A stretch of 64,000 nt of DNA from CAZPMC01 sp964587755 (GCA_964587755.1 CAZPMC010000002.1:71526-135525); one strand, 5' to 3'; positions 44,996 to 54,619 are shown, counted from the stretch's first letter. Numbers and translations: made by a program. The notes: generated by a model from the sequence alone, not told the origin.

Positions 44996-46405
44996 TTGCA
45001 TAGCAACAGTATGTTAGACATCAATAATATAAAAAAAGTGCACTTTGTTGGTATCGGTGGTATCAGCATGAGCGGACTTGCAGAAATACTTCTCCATCAA
45101 GGCTTTACCGTTAGCGGATCCGATGAGAAATCGTCCCCTATAGTTCAAAAGCTGGAGAAATTAGGAATAAAAATAACTATAGGCCATTTTGCGCAGAATG
45201 TTAAGGGAGTAGATTTGGTCGTGTATACCGCTGCTGTGCGCGAGGACAACCCAGAGCTTAAAGCTGGTGCCCAGGCCGGTATTCCATGCATTGACAGGGC
45301 TACCCTTTTAGGTGAAATAATGAAAGGTTATCCTGGAAGCATCGCCGTTTCAGGCACTCACGGCAAAACCACCACTACCTCCATGATCTCATTGATTATG
45401 CTGGAGGAAGGATTTGACCCTACTGTCCACTTAGGAGGAGAGCTGGATGCAATTGGCGGGACCACAAGAATAGGCGGGACAGATTATTTTATTGCAGAAG
45501 CTTGCGAGTATACTGGCAGCTTCCTTAAGCTCCACCCTTATCTTGCGGTAATTTTAAATATCGAACTCGATCATGTTGATTACTTTCAAAATATAGATCA
45601 TATACGGGATACATTCCTTAGCTTCGCAAGGCTCGTTCCTGAAAACGGCTGGCTTTTAGCCTGCGGAGACGATCCAAGTATTTTGGAAATAGCAAAGCGG
45701 GTTTCCTGCCAAAAGGTTACATTCAGTATGTTTGACGAAAGCTGCACCTGGAGTGCAAGGGATATCACTTTTGACGAAATGGGCTGTGCCGAATACACAT
45801 TGCTTCATGACAAAGAACCATTATTAAGAATAAAGCTAAATGTTCCCGGTCTTCACAACGCCAGCAATTCCCTTGCAGCTATAGCCGCCTGCTGCACAAT
45901 GGGAGTAAGCGCCCAATCAGCTGCAAAAGCACTATTAAGATTTAGAGGTACTCATAGGCGTTTTGAGAAAAAGGGTACCCGTAATGGCGTTACAGTCATT
46001 GACGATTATGCACACCACCCGACAGAAGTATCAGAAGCACTCAAAACTGCATATAGATGCAATCATTCCCGGATTTGGTGTGTCTTTCAGCCTCATACAT
46101 ATACACGGACAAAAACTCTTTTGGATGATTTTTCTCATTCCTTTAATTGCGCCGACATCATTATTGTTACTGACATATATGCAGCCCGTGAGCCCGATTC
46201 AGGTGAGATAAACTCTCAGCTTCTTGTGGATAAAATTATACAGCAGGGGAAAAACGCCCTCTACATTAAGGATTTTGAGAGCATTGTCAATTACCTTGCG
46301 AAAAATACCCAGGAGGGTGACCTTGTTATAACAATGGGCGCGGGAGACATCTATAAGGTTGGCGAACTTTTCCTGAGTATCAAAGAGCCTTTAGCTGTTA
46401 GCTGA
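44996..46405 (+). CDS. murC: UDP-N-acetylmuramate--L-alanine ligase MurC
   Basis: 469 residues. It adds the first amino acid of the peptidoglycan stem. HFVGIGGISMSGLAEIL is the UDP-binding N-terminal domain, VSGTHGKTTTTSMI the ATP loop, EACEYTGSFLKLHP and ELDHVDYF the central domain, and DDYAHHPTEVSEAL the C-terminal domain. The start is probably TTG 44996, with GGGAG nine bases upstream; ATG 45011 would be 24 bases from it. Convergent with fabZ. Confidence 0.97.
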   Translation: MHSNSMLDINNIKKVHFVGIGGISMSGLAEILLHQGFTVSGSDEKSSPIVQKLEKLGIKITIGHFAQNVKGVDLVVYTAAVREDNPELKAGAQAGIPCIDRATLLGEIMKGYPGSIAVSGTHGKTTTTSMISLIMLEEGFDPTVHLGGELDAIGGTTRIGGTDYFIAEACEYTGSFLKLHPYLAVILNIELDHVDYFQNIDHIRDTFLSFARLVPENGWLLACGDDPSILEIAKRVSCQKVTFSMFDESCTWSARDITFDEMGCAEYTLLHDKEPLLRIKLNVPGLHNASNSLAAIAACCTMGVSAQSAAKALLRFRGTHRRFEKKGTRNGVTVIDDYAHHPTEVSEALKTAYRCNHSRIWCVFQPHTYTRTKTLLDDFSHSFNCADIIIVTDIYAAREPDSGEINSQLLVDKIIQQGKNALYIKDFESIVNYLAKNTQEGDLVITMGAGDIYKVGELFLSIKEPLAVS

Positions 46406-46414
46406 TTCTTAATT

Positions 46415-46867
46415 TCAGGCGTTCACTTTTGTCATGGCAAAGCTAATAGTGCCTTCTGCCGCAGTCTTTCCATCAACAGATGCATTAACCTTTGCCTTTA
46501 CTACCCCCATCTTAGCTGTGAGGACTTCAGCCTCCAGGCGGAGTGTATCTCCTGGAACCACTTGCTTCTTGAACTTCATCTCATTGATGCTTGCGAAAAC
46601 ACCAAGCTTTTTCTCCGGAATCTCTTCTCCGGCATTTAAAGCATCAGCATTTGCAGCAATACCCGCTGTTTGAGCAAGAGCCTCTACTATAAGAACCCCC
46701 GGCATTATTGGATATTCCGGAAAATGCCCTTGAAAGAACGGTTCGTTGGTTGTAACATTTTTAATTCCTACTGCACTTTTCCCCGGCGTAAGCTCAATTA
46801 TTTTATCAACCAACAGAAAAGGATATCTGTGGGGAATTATTTTTCTGATTTCTACATTTGTAAGCAT
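46415..46867 (-). CDS. fabZ: 3-hydroxyacyl-ACP dehydratase FabZ
   Basis: 150 residues from ATG 46867 (GAGGTG upstream); the longer frame to 46915 overlaps the next gene and adds foreign sequence. Hot-dog fold with PHRYPFLLVDKI, the catalytic histidine in QGHFPEYPIMPGV and glutamate in LIVEALAQTAG. It dehydrates hydroxyacyl-ACP in fatty acid elongation. It is away from any fab cluster and follows the nucleotidase gene by 16 bases. Confidence 0.96.
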   Translation of the reverse strand: MLTNVEIRKIIPHRYPFLLVDKIIELTPGKSAVGIKNVTTNEPFFQGHFPEYPIMPGVLIVEALAQTAGIAANADALNAGEEIPEKKLGVFASINEMKFKKQVVPGDTLRLEAEVLTAKMGVVKAKVNASVDGKTAAEGTISFAMTKVNA

Positions 46868-46883
46868 AAATACACCTCGTAAT

Positions 46884-47474
46884 TTATTTTTCCAATGCCT
46901 TGTACCCTTTAACAACCTCGGGAATTATTTCATCAATAAAGTATTTTGCGCTTATCAGGTCTGACTCAGAAAGGCTTTCCATAATCTTATGATATTTAGT
47001 CGCAAAGGGCTCAAGATTATTCAGCTTTACCTCTCCTATACATTCCATAAGAGCGTCTATGTAATCAGCACATTTAAGAATTTTTCCTTCGATGGTGTCG
47101 TCCTTACCGTCGAGCAAAATATCCCTGTATATGCTTTTATATGGTTCCTCCATGCTGGAAAGCAGATTCTCTTCAGCTACCTCCTCTTCCAGGAGAGTCA
47201 GCATGTTTCTCAGCTCATCATTTTTATTCTTTACAGTGCTTATAATATCTCCTGTGAGTGCTTCGACTACATCATGGTTTAAAAGCTTCTTAAAAAGTAT
47301 TTCCCAGTCGATAGTGTTCCCGTTTTGCTCTTCGATAAGCGCCATCATTTGACCAATCTGGCAGACAAAAAAAGAGTGCTCGCTGACCGTCGTCCTCTGA
47401 TGCATGAAGTCTGTAGACCATCTGCCCATATTGTTTAGCTTTCGCACAGTCATCAAATAGTTATGCAAACTCAT
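46884..47474 (-). CDS. YfbR-like HD-domain 5'-deoxynucleotidase
   Basis: 196 residues. The metal site of HD hydrolases is visible: RTTVSEHSFFV (His), LLNHDVVEALTGDI (His-Asp) and KCADYIDALM (Asp). The trp/arg pattern GRWSTDFMHQRTTV matches YfbR, which dephosphorylates deoxynucleoside monophosphates. GGGGAGG precedes the ATG. Probably co-transcribed with fabZ. Confidence 0.88.
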   Translation of the reverse strand: MSLHNYLMTVRKLNNMGRWSTDFMHQRTTVSEHSFFVCQIGQMMALIEEQNGNTIDWEILFKKLLNHDVVEALTGDIISTVKNKNDELRNMLTLLEEEVAEENLLSSMEEPYKSIYRDILLDGKDDTIEGKILKCADYIDALMECIGEVKLNNLEPFATKYHKIMESLSESDLISAKYFIDEIIPEVVKGYKALEK

Positions 47475-47552
47475 ATATAGCCTCCCCTCTTCTGCTGTGT
47501 TGAATAATACGTTATAAGCAGAGTCTATATAAAGTATACACCAAAAGGTCGG

Positions 47553-48590
47553 CTAAATGCGAGTAACTGAGTCTCTTTCAATCAAGCTGCATTCAATTTT
47601 TAAATGGTGTTCCTTGTTTTTATTTTTATAAGCACCTGTTATCATGCTAAGAATAATTTCCGTGGCTTTCTGGCCGATTTCAAAAAGCGGCAGGGACACG
47701 GTTGAAAGCTTTGGTCTAACAACTTCTCCAATCTCTCTGTTGTCAAAGCCCATCAGCGATAAATCCTTTCCCACCGCTATTCCTGTTTCGTTGCAATAGT
47801 CTATTACACCACATGCCATTTCATCGTTATTGCAAAAAATCGCCGTAACTCCTCGATCCATCAATGGTTTACACAGGTTGTAGCCTGATTCTCTCTCCCA
47901 ATTACCATACATAACAAGGTTTGGATTGTAAAATATGGAGCTGTCATAAAGCGCCTTCTGATAGCCCAAAAGCCTGTTCTGTGTGTGGAGGGAGTCAGGC
48001 AAACCGCAAATAACCCCAATTTTTGTGTGTCCGTTTTTAATCAACTGAACAGTAGCGTCATAGCCTGCCCTCTTGTCATCATATATTACAGAAGGTGTCT
48101 CAGGGTTGCTATTATAGCAATAGGCACATACCAGCGGAATCTTTAAATCCTTCGGCAGATACTGTATCTCATGGTTATGGCAGCCTACATAAATAATTCC
48201 TTCGACTTGTCTTGAAAGCATGGTCCTAATGGTCGAATTAATAATATGATGGTGTAGATCCGTTTCAAAAAAATCATGCCCGAAGCGCTTATTAAGCCGC
48301 AAATTCCCAAGAATATAGTGGTATCCGTTTTGATCACATGAGTAATCTATACCGTCTACGATTTCCGGAGTATTAAAAACAGTCAAGTCTTCTGTAATTA
48401 TTCCTATTGTATCGCTTTTTCTGCTCTTTAAATTCTTCGCTATTATATTTGGTGTATAGTTCATTTCCTTTGCCAGCTTCAATATCCTGGCTTTAGTCTC
48501 CTCGCTTGCACCGCCTCTGTTATTTAAGACCTTTGATACTGTTGCAATTGAAACATTTGCCCGTGCAGCAATTTCTTTAATTGTAGCCAT
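47553..48590 (-). CDS. LacI-family transcriptional regulator of the sugar locus
   Basis: 345 residues. N-terminal LacI helix-turn-helix and hinge (ATIKEIAARANVSIATVSKV to about 60) and a periplasmic-binding-protein-like effector domain. AGGGGAT precedes the ATG. Its own promoter carries an AAACGTTTA-type operator in the spacer, and the same core lies before the kinase/phosphorylase operon and the ABC importer genes, so it probably represses these and itself. The effector is unknown but should be the transported sugar or its phosphorylated product. Confidence 0.94.
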   Translation of the reverse strand: MATIKEIAARANVSIATVSKVLNNRGGASEETKARILKLAKEMNYTPNIIAKNLKSRKSDTIGIITEDLTVFNTPEIVDGIDYSCDQNGYHYILGNLRLNKRFGHDFFETDLHHHIINSTIRTMLSRQVEGIIYVGCHNHEIQYLPKDLKIPLVCAYCYNSNPETPSVIYDDKRAGYDATVQLIKNGHTKIGVICGLPDSLHTQNRLLGYQKALYDSSIFYNPNLVMYGNWERESGYNLCKPLMDRGVTAIFCNNDEMACGVIDYCNETGIAVGKDLSLMGFDNREIGEVVRPKLSTVSLPLFEIGQKATEIILSMITGAYKNKNKEHHLKIECSLIERDSVTRI

Positions 48591-48633
48591 ATCTTATCCC
48601 CTAACTTTTTTAATGCAATAAAGTCATATAAAG

Positions 48634-48662
48634 AATATACCACTAAAACGTTTAGCTTACAA
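48634..48662 (-). promoter_or_regulatory. lacI promoter with operator in the spacer
   Basis: On the minus strand TTGTAA (48657-48662), 17 bases, TATATT (48634-48639). The operator CTAAAACGTTTAG (48643-48655) fills the spacer, which fits autorepression. Confidence 0.7.
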
Positions 48663-48705
48663 TAGCCTTTAAGAACCGGGGTTAAATAGTGCGTAAGTCT
48701 CCTAA

Positions 48706-48734
48706 TTGCTGGTTTCGCTGGAAAAACGTATAAT
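48706..48734 (+). promoter_or_regulatory. Promoter of the DUF4432 gene with partial operator
   Basis: TTGCTG (48706-48711), 17 bases, TATAAT (48729-48734). AAACGTATA (48724-48732), one base off the operator core, overlaps the -10. Confidence 0.65.
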
Positions 48735-48779
48735 TAATTGATAAAATATTTTTTGAGAAATTTTCTACGGAGGTGCTAT

Positions 48780-49895
48780 ATGAACGAAAATATACTGCTT
48801 ATGTTAAAAGAGCTTAAGGACTCCGAAATTGTCAGACTGCCTCGTTATGGCTATATTAAAAAAAGTACTCTCAAGGATTTATATGGCTCACCACTGACCT
48901 TGCTGTCTGTTTGCAACGGCCTTCTTCGCTACACGGCAATAATCGAAAGAGGTATGGATATTGGCGAAGTTTACTTAAACGAAGAAAAGGTCAGCTGGGA
49001 CAGGGATATAAAATATCTTCTTCACCCGGACAATGTTGATTTGACTAAAAATAATGGTACAGGCTGGCTGGATGGCTTTTATCCTGCCGTTGCCACCATT
49101 GGCCCTGAATTATTCGGGACTCCGGGGGAAGGCTATACACTTCACGGCTCAGGCTCCTACTCTCCTGCCGATCCTGCATCCGTCGTTATCAGTGTTAATG
49201 ATAAGGCTGTATCTGTATCAGCCGGAATATTAATAAAGGACTCCTCTCACAAAGGGATATTTGAGAAAAAGGTTAAAATAACAAGCTATTTTAATTCCAC
49301 CTCCTTTTTAAGAGAAGAAGTCACAAAAAATGTTTCCTCTTGTGTAAGAGTGCTTGATGACGGTTTGCACATTCAAATGTGCGGAAGCTTTTTAGAAAGC
49401 GGAGGTACATATGTACTTCCCGTACAGAGCCGTGAAATGCTTATAAGAGATTCCGCTCCCGGCGAAAATGACCCGCTGTACATATACCCCCTATCAGCAG
49501 GTACTGTTCCCATCAGGTGCTACCAGTATGTGCCCCACCCTGTTGCCGGGCTTGAATTAATACCCGGGCTTGGACAAATTATGCCTGACTTAGAGAGTGA
49601 AATCGGTATAACAGCAGAAATGCTCATAAATTCCGAAAGGAATACCGCAGCCTATGTCATCAGGCCATTAGACTGTTTCCCCCGTTCACTAATCGCAAAG
49701 GAAATAACTGAAAATCAAATGTTCGCTTTTGAACCGTGTAGAACAAGACCAAACCGTATGTCACAAAAGATAACCGACGGTGAGGCATTTTACCTCAAAC
49801 CCGCCGGTTCCACAAAAACTCAATGTGTTATAGGCGTCACTAAAGACGTAAATGCAATTAACACACTTGAAAAAATAATAAAAGCTGCAGTTTAA
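48780..49895 (+). CDS. DUF4432 family, aldose-1-epimerase-like protein
   Basis: 371 residues from ATG 48780 (GGAGG seven bases upstream). It looks like the galactose-mutarotase-like beta-sandwich family DUF4432: ERGMDIGEVYLNEEKVSW, GLDGFYP-type WLDGFYPAVATIGPEL, TLHGSGSYSPADP, GLHIQMCGSFLESGG. Members are thought to act on sugar anomers or derivatives, but no reaction is fixed. It is divergent from lacI and convergent with the broken PrsA-like gene (stops overlap). Its operator suggests it belongs to the alpha-glucoside regulon here. Confidence 0.85.
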   Translation: MNENILLMLKELKDSEIVRLPRYGYIKKSTLKDLYGSPLTLLSVCNGLLRYTAIIERGMDIGEVYLNEEKVSWDRDIKYLLHPDNVDLTKNNGTGWLDGFYPAVATIGPELFGTPGEGYTLHGSGSYSPADPASVVISVNDKAVSVSAGILIKDSSHKGIFEKKVKITSYFNSTSFLREEVTKNVSSCVRVLDDGLHIQMCGSFLESGGTYVLPVQSREMLIRDSAPGENDPLYIYPLSAGTVPIRCYQYVPHPVAGLELIPGLGQIMPDLESEIGITAEMLINSERNTAAYVIRPLDCFPRSLIAKEITENQMFAFEPCRTRPNRMSQKITDGEAFYLKPAGSTKTQCVIGVTKDVNAINTLEKIIKAAV

Positions 49896-50725
49896 AATGA
49901 AAAGTCAATTGAATCAATAAACTTCCTATCCTTGATTATGAATTCATTATCAGGATCATTCCTCTGTAATTCAAGCATTCTAAGGTATTTTTCCCCTGCA
50001 AGAAATTCAGCCACATCCTGCTTCACTTCCTCATAGCCGGATCTTTTTTCAAGCTTAAGAACATGATATCCATGGACAGTCTGAACTACCCCCGTATCAC
50101 CAGGCTGGGATTTGAGTGCCCAACTTTCGATTTCATTCTGTATGTCCATTGGCACCTTAAATGTGAACTGCCCGTTGTTAGTTTTAACATTGGGGTCATC
50201 TGAGTTCTCTAATGCAAGCTGCCCAGCATCAACACCATCCTGCATTTCCTGTAAAACAAAAAATGCTCTGTTTCCGGCTTTAATCTTCTCTTCCTCAGAC
50301 AGCTCCTCCCCGGTTTTCAAATCTATAGTCGCAAAAAGAATATCTCTTATGGTGAAATCATCTACATAATCTTTGTTTTTCTCATAATAGTCAATCATTT
50401 CATCCTCAGAAGATTCTATTGCTTCAATTTCTCGGGCAATCAGCTTTCTGATAAGCCTGACCTTTTTGTATACATCCTCATACTCCCGGGAGGATACACC
50501 AAACATTTTTACAAATTCTTCTTCCCTCTCCCTGTTGTTTTTGCTGACAGAAGCACTGCTTAAAAGCTGCTGCATATAGCCCTTAGCATCGTCTAACTCG
50601 TCCTTCTCAAGCTTAACACCGGTCTGTTTTGCCTTCCTGAGCTGTATCTTAAATTCCTTTAGTTTGGCGGCAGTTCTTTCCTTAACAATATCCTTTGTGC
50701 TTCGACCGCCAATATCCTTTATTAG
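49892..50725 (-). pseudogene. 5'-truncated PrsA/SurA-type foldase remnant
   Basis: In-frame coding reaches from the stop at 49892 up to 50725, just after a TGA (50726-50728). The protein-like part upstream of the only ATG (50575) reads GRSTKDIVKERTAAKLKEF and KAKQTGVKL, clearly the middle of a PrsA N-domain, and has no ATG, GTG or TTG. The parvulin core (IRDILFATIDLKTGEELS, VHGYHVLKLEKRS) is intact. The signal/anchor and about 80-100 N-terminal residues are missing and the fragment abuts the hairpin after the GH65 gene, as if by deletion. A product of 227 residues from 50575 would be cytoplasmic and incomplete. Confidence 0.75.
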
Positions 50726-50730
50726 TCACA

Positions 50731-50754
50731 AGGAGGGAGATTTCTCTCCCTCCT
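50731..50754 (-). terminator. Hairpin terminator after the GH65 gene
   Basis: AGGAGGGAGA pairs perfectly with TCTCCCTCCT over a four-base loop, 38 bases after the GH65 stop. No T-run follows on the minus strand; the sequence goes straight into the truncated foldase frame. Confidence 0.6.
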
Positions 50755-50791
50755 CCTAAGCTCGTTTGCAAAAGATGTCGGTTATTATGGT

Positions 50792-53128
50792 TTAATATGC
50801 TGTTCTTGCAATACTTCCTACTGTAGCTGTATTTTTAACACCCTTTACATAGAAGGTTACATCTTTATCCGAAAGGTTTGCTACCTCCACTTCATTTTCA
50901 GCAATCACAACCCTTACCCAGTCGCCCCTCCAGAAAAGCTTAAAGCTAATTTTCTTTATTTGCTTGGGAAGGCAAGGATTGAATGTGAGCTCCTGCTTGT
51001 TTAGAATGCTGGTAAGCCCGCCGAATCCAAGCACTATTTCCTGCCACATGCCTCCGACGTTTGCAAAATGAACACCGTCTGATGAACGGGGTCTGGCGCC
51101 GAAATCTATATCAATTGACTTCTTCCAGTTTTCATACGCCTCTTCCGCCCTGCCCATATTTGCTGACAGCATCTGATGATGACAAATAGAATTTGAAGAG
51201 TCATGTATCGTAATAGGGCTGTAGTAATCGTATGAAGCCACCTTCTGCTCTATTGTGAAAGAGTCTGTAAACACAGCCATCAAAGCCACAACGTCTGATT
51301 GCTTAAGGCATTTGGACCTGTACCTCTTTTCCTGGGTAGTAAACTTACCGAATAACTGTGTCTTATCCTTCCAAAGTCTCTCAATATCAATAGACGCAAA
51401 TGCTGTATCAAAGTCATCACACTGCCAGACTATATTTCTTTCTTCGTCTATGGGAATAGGCAATCCGTCTGCAATCTCATTGAAAAGCTCTATTTCCTTT
51501 TCATCAAACGAAAGCTTTTCACACAGCTTTTTATAAATATCCGGTGCATCAGCCTTTATCATTTCAACCACTTCTCCCACTAATCTGAGATTGATTTTTG
51601 TGGTGAAATTAGTGTACGCGTTGTTATTTGTTATAGGCTTGTACTCATCGGGTCCCATTACTCCTAAAATCTGATAACCCGGCTTTCCTTCAATCACATC
51701 AACTCTTGATGTCCAATACCTGGCTGTCTCAATGATTATCTCCAGACCTTGATTGTACAGATAGTCCTTATCGTTTGTGTTCAGGAAATAATGCCAGATT
51801 CCAAGAACAATATCTGCTGTAATATGAATCTCATGGTCTGCATATTCCCATAATGAACAAACCTCATCGCCCTTGAAATCCGTCTGCCACGGATACCTGG
51901 CACCTATATAATTCATGCTCCTGGCACTTCTTCTGGCACCATCCAATATGTGATACCTGTACATTGGAGTCATCTTTGCCAATTCAGGCTGGGTGTAGAT
52001 ATAGAACGGCTGGAAGAATATTTCCATATCCCAGCAAACAGATCCTAAGTAAGCCTCACTGGTAGTTCCCTTTGCACAATTCAGCGCACGGTAATCCTTA
52101 GAACGTGCCCTGAACAGATGATAAATAGACTGTCTGATTGCAAGCTGGCTGTTGTAGCCCTCATCATCATCCGACTCAATAATTACGTCGGACACTTCCC
52201 ATCTCTTCCTCCAAATTTCCTTGTGCTCTTCATAGATGTTATTTACGCCTGTCTTAAAGCTGTCATTGATTAGTTTGGCAGCCGATTCCAATAGCGTATC
52301 TTTGTCGAAATAAACATCCGCAATCTCGGCTGAAATCTTGACGACCTCTGCTCCCTGACCCTGCATGAGAGTGAAGGAAGAAGTTGAATAAGCCCTTCTT
52401 TCCTCTAAGCTCACCTCATAGGAGTCCGCTCTGTTGTTTATCATTTTACTTACGGTTATAACCCGTCCGTCCAGATTTGTTGTAACATCTGAGTAAATTA
52501 TGTTATCTGCATAGTCTCCGACCTTGCGCTCTTTGAATTTATCAAAGCCGTTTGTCCTTACATCATTGTCTACATAGCTTTTTACCTGTATGTCAGCCTT
52601 ACCGGAAAGCATTTGTATGAATACCTGCTGAACGCATATAAACCTCTGCTCAGGATTCATAAACCTTTTGAACATAAGCTCCAGCTTCTTGCCGGACTTT
52701 GTTGTCCAAATAAAGGTCCGGTACAATGTGGCAGTCTTCATATCCAGCCATCTGCAATAGTCAGATATGTCGCACTTTTCCATGTCCAGCTTTTCTCCGT
52801 CGGCATAAACCACCAGCCCGAGATAATATGGAAGGTTTACAATTCCCACATTCCAAAACGGATGCTTGGCCTGAACCAGTTGTATAAAAGTACCCCATCT
52901 GCTTTTCTTCGAAGGTATTACCTCCAGTGAGACATTGCCGGGAATACGGTCATACTCAAAATTTTGCTCGTCATCCTCAAATCCCTCATCGAAGCTGGAT
53001 CTGGTTGTCATATTTCCCGTCCCCAATGCCATTACGGATTCCCAGTGCCGAACCTTTGCCACCTCGAATTTGTCCTCTACCACGCACCAGTTTCTATCAA
53101 TGCCGTTCCTGTAGTCGTTAAAATACAT
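50792..53128 (-). CDS. GH65 family glycoside phosphorylase
   Basis: 778 residues, normal for GH65 inverting phosphorylases, which split alpha-glucosides (maltose, trehalose, kojibiose, nigerose and others) with phosphate to beta-glucose 1-phosphate. Signature blocks: TSEAYLGSVCWDMEIFFQP (356-374), RYPWQTDFKGDE (411-422) and GVMGPDEYKPITNNNAY, whose Glu 495 is the expected general acid. There is no signal peptide, so it acts on imported sugar. GGGGGGAG precedes the ATG. It follows the PfkB kinase by 28 bases. Substrate cannot be told from sequence alone, and no beta-phosphoglucomutase gene lies nearby. Confidence 0.94.
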   Translation of the reverse strand: MYFNDYRNGIDRNWCVVEDKFEVAKVRHWESVMALGTGNMTTRSSFDEGFEDDEQNFEYDRIPGNVSLEVIPSKKSRWGTFIQLVQAKHPFWNVGIVNLPYYLGLVVYADGEKLDMEKCDISDYCRWLDMKTATLYRTFIWTTKSGKKLELMFKRFMNPEQRFICVQQVFIQMLSGKADIQVKSYVDNDVRTNGFDKFKERKVGDYADNIIYSDVTTNLDGRVITVSKMINNRADSYEVSLEERRAYSTSSFTLMQGQGAEVVKISAEIADVYFDKDTLLESAAKLINDSFKTGVNNIYEEHKEIWRKRWEVSDVIIESDDDEGYNSQLAIRQSIYHLFRARSKDYRALNCAKGTTSEAYLGSVCWDMEIFFQPFYIYTQPELAKMTPMYRYHILDGARRSARSMNYIGARYPWQTDFKGDEVCSLWEYADHEIHITADIVLGIWHYFLNTNDKDYLYNQGLEIIIETARYWTSRVDVIEGKPGYQILGVMGPDEYKPITNNNAYTNFTTKINLRLVGEVVEMIKADAPDIYKKLCEKLSFDEKEIELFNEIADGLPIPIDEERNIVWQCDDFDTAFASIDIERLWKDKTQLFGKFTTQEKRYRSKCLKQSDVVALMAVFTDSFTIEQKVASYDYYSPITIHDSSNSICHHQMLSANMGRAEEAYENWKKSIDIDFGARPRSSDGVHFANVGGMWQEIVLGFGGLTSILNKQELTFNPCLPKQIKKISFKLFWRGDWVRVVIAENEVEVANLSDKDVTFYVKGVKNTATVGSIARTAY

Positions 53129-53156
53129 AATGCCACTCCCCCCTATACGGCTATAT

Positions 53157-54047
53157 TTATGAATGCTTTTCCTTTATTCTCTGCATGACATCCTCAAGCG
53201 TACCCTGAAATGGCCCATAGGTTTCCATTTTAATAGAAACTAGTGCTGCGGCAAACTTTAAGGATTCAGCTGCATCATGTTCGAGTCTCCACGAAAGGTA
53301 AGCTGCAAATGTGGTGTCACCGCGTCCTGTTCTTCCTATAACACTACTATTTGAGAACTTCTCATAGTATGTCACACCGTTAACTCTTGCTAGAACTCCT
53401 TCTGAATGTGTTATAAGAATTTCCGGGCATCCCCAGCTTTCTACAATTTTAGCAGCCTCTTCGAGATTATCAGTTCCTGTGAGAACTTTTGCCTCAACTA
53501 TGTCAAGCTTAACTTTATCCATCAAAGAGATAATCTCTTTTTTATCTTTTACATCGCCGAAATTAATCTCATGTGTAACAGGAGTAATCTGCCTTACAAA
53601 GCTTTGCATGTCAGTGGATAAACTATACCCTCTTGCTTTTAGCCCTTTTATGAGAGCCATGTCAAATTCGGAATCTGAAATACCAGCCAGATGCACAAAC
53701 GTTGATTCCAGCTGTGGAACGTCTTCAATAGAAATAAGCCCTGCAGTTCTGACTAAAGTAATTTTTCTTTCGTCTACATTTTCTGACTCATGTACAACTC
53801 TTGAATATGTAGTAACATCACTTGGGATGAGATATGTATCAACTCCAACCTCTTTCATGGGGTCTAAAATCTCTTCTTCTGCAGGATTCATTTTAACTAC
53901 TGCAGCAACCTTCTTTCCCACTCTTGCAGCCACCATAGCCCCGCATAAAACAGCACTACCCGGCGCAATTATCGGTTCTCCGCCAAATGGGGTTACCTCG
54001 TCATAACACATGTGTCCAATAAAAGTTACATCGTACTTTTTCATCAT
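53157..54047 (-). CDS. PfkB family carbohydrate kinase
   Basis: 296 residues. Ribokinase fold: MMKKYDVTFIGHMCYDEVTP, the GG-type region APGSAVLCGAMVAARVGK, and the C-terminal catalytic motif GRTGRGDTTFAAYLSWRL (GxGD with the base aspartate). AGGAGAGG precedes a double ATG. It heads the kinase-phosphorylase operon and has an AAACGTTTA operator 79 bases upstream. It probably phosphorylates the sugar released by the phosphorylase or a related monosaccharide; which one is unknown. Confidence 0.92.
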   Translation of the reverse strand: MMKKYDVTFIGHMCYDEVTPFGGEPIIAPGSAVLCGAMVAARVGKKVAAVVKMNPAEEEILDPMKEVGVDTYLIPSDVTTYSRVVHESENVDERKITLVRTAGLISIEDVPQLESTFVHLAGISDSEFDMALIKGLKARGYSLSTDMQSFVRQITPVTHEINFGDVKDKKEIISLMDKVKLDIVEAKVLTGTDNLEEAAKIVESWGCPEILITHSEGVLARVNGVTYYEKFSNSSVIGRTGRGDTTFAAYLSWRLEHDAAESLKFAAALVSIKMETYGPFQGTLEDVMQRIKEKHS

Positions 54048-54125
54048 GTACCTCTCCTTATCGAAAATAAAATAATATAATGGTATGAAATCTCATGCAT
54101 AAACCATGTTAATTCTATATTGAGT

Positions 54126-54135
54126 TAAACGTTTA
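54126..54135. promoter_or_regulatory. LacI-type operator before pfkB-GH65
   Basis: TAAACGTTTA, a perfect 10-base palindrome of the form seen at the two other promoters of this locus. Confidence 0.65.
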
Positions 54136-54513
54136 CTAATAGATTTTACTTAAAAATTAAATAAAAGTCTATACTGTTTTAAGCTTTATATTATCCAAAT
54201 TAATCGTTTTCCTCTAGTTTTCTTCATGTTCTTAGATTATTCATACCTTTATAATTTAATTTATCGTCAGGAAATAATGCTTTAAACATTTACAAATTTG
54301 CCTTTGTCGTTTAAAATAAATATAGATATAAACAATTCTACCGAAGATAAGTAATAATTATACGAATTTACGAATTCCTTGCTTGATTTTGAAATTATAA
54401 GATAATTATAAATAGTCGATGGAAATTAAAGCTTTTTGATGATAACCTCAAATTTCGGCACATACTTGCAATTTTACACCAATTGTATTTGTGATATATT
54501 AATAACATGCGCG

Positions 54514-54524
54514 AAAACGTTTAA
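54514..54524. promoter_or_regulatory. LacI-type operator before the ABC importer
   Basis: AAAACGTTTAA, sharing the AAACGTTTA core with the operators at lacI and pfkB. It lies just downstream of a possible TATTAA -10 box, where a repressor would block transcription. Confidence 0.65.
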
Positions 54525-54619
54525 CAAAGTTACTTATATCGTATTCCATTTGCTTCGTGATCGAATTGGCGTTGCCAATTTAATCAAAATATAGACAAAC
54601 ATATTAAGGAGGTCACGTT

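Larger units (their letters stand above)
54048..54619. other. 572-base AT-rich divergent control region
   Basis: Lies between the divergent kinase and ABC-importer genes. It holds operator-like sites at 54126-54135 and 54515-54523, a possible -35/-10 pair TTTACA-18-TATTAA before the importer, and an AATTGGC/GCCAATT hairpin (54564-54580) in the importer leader. The stretch 54180-54480 shows nothing I recognise and no credible gene. Confidence 0.65.
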
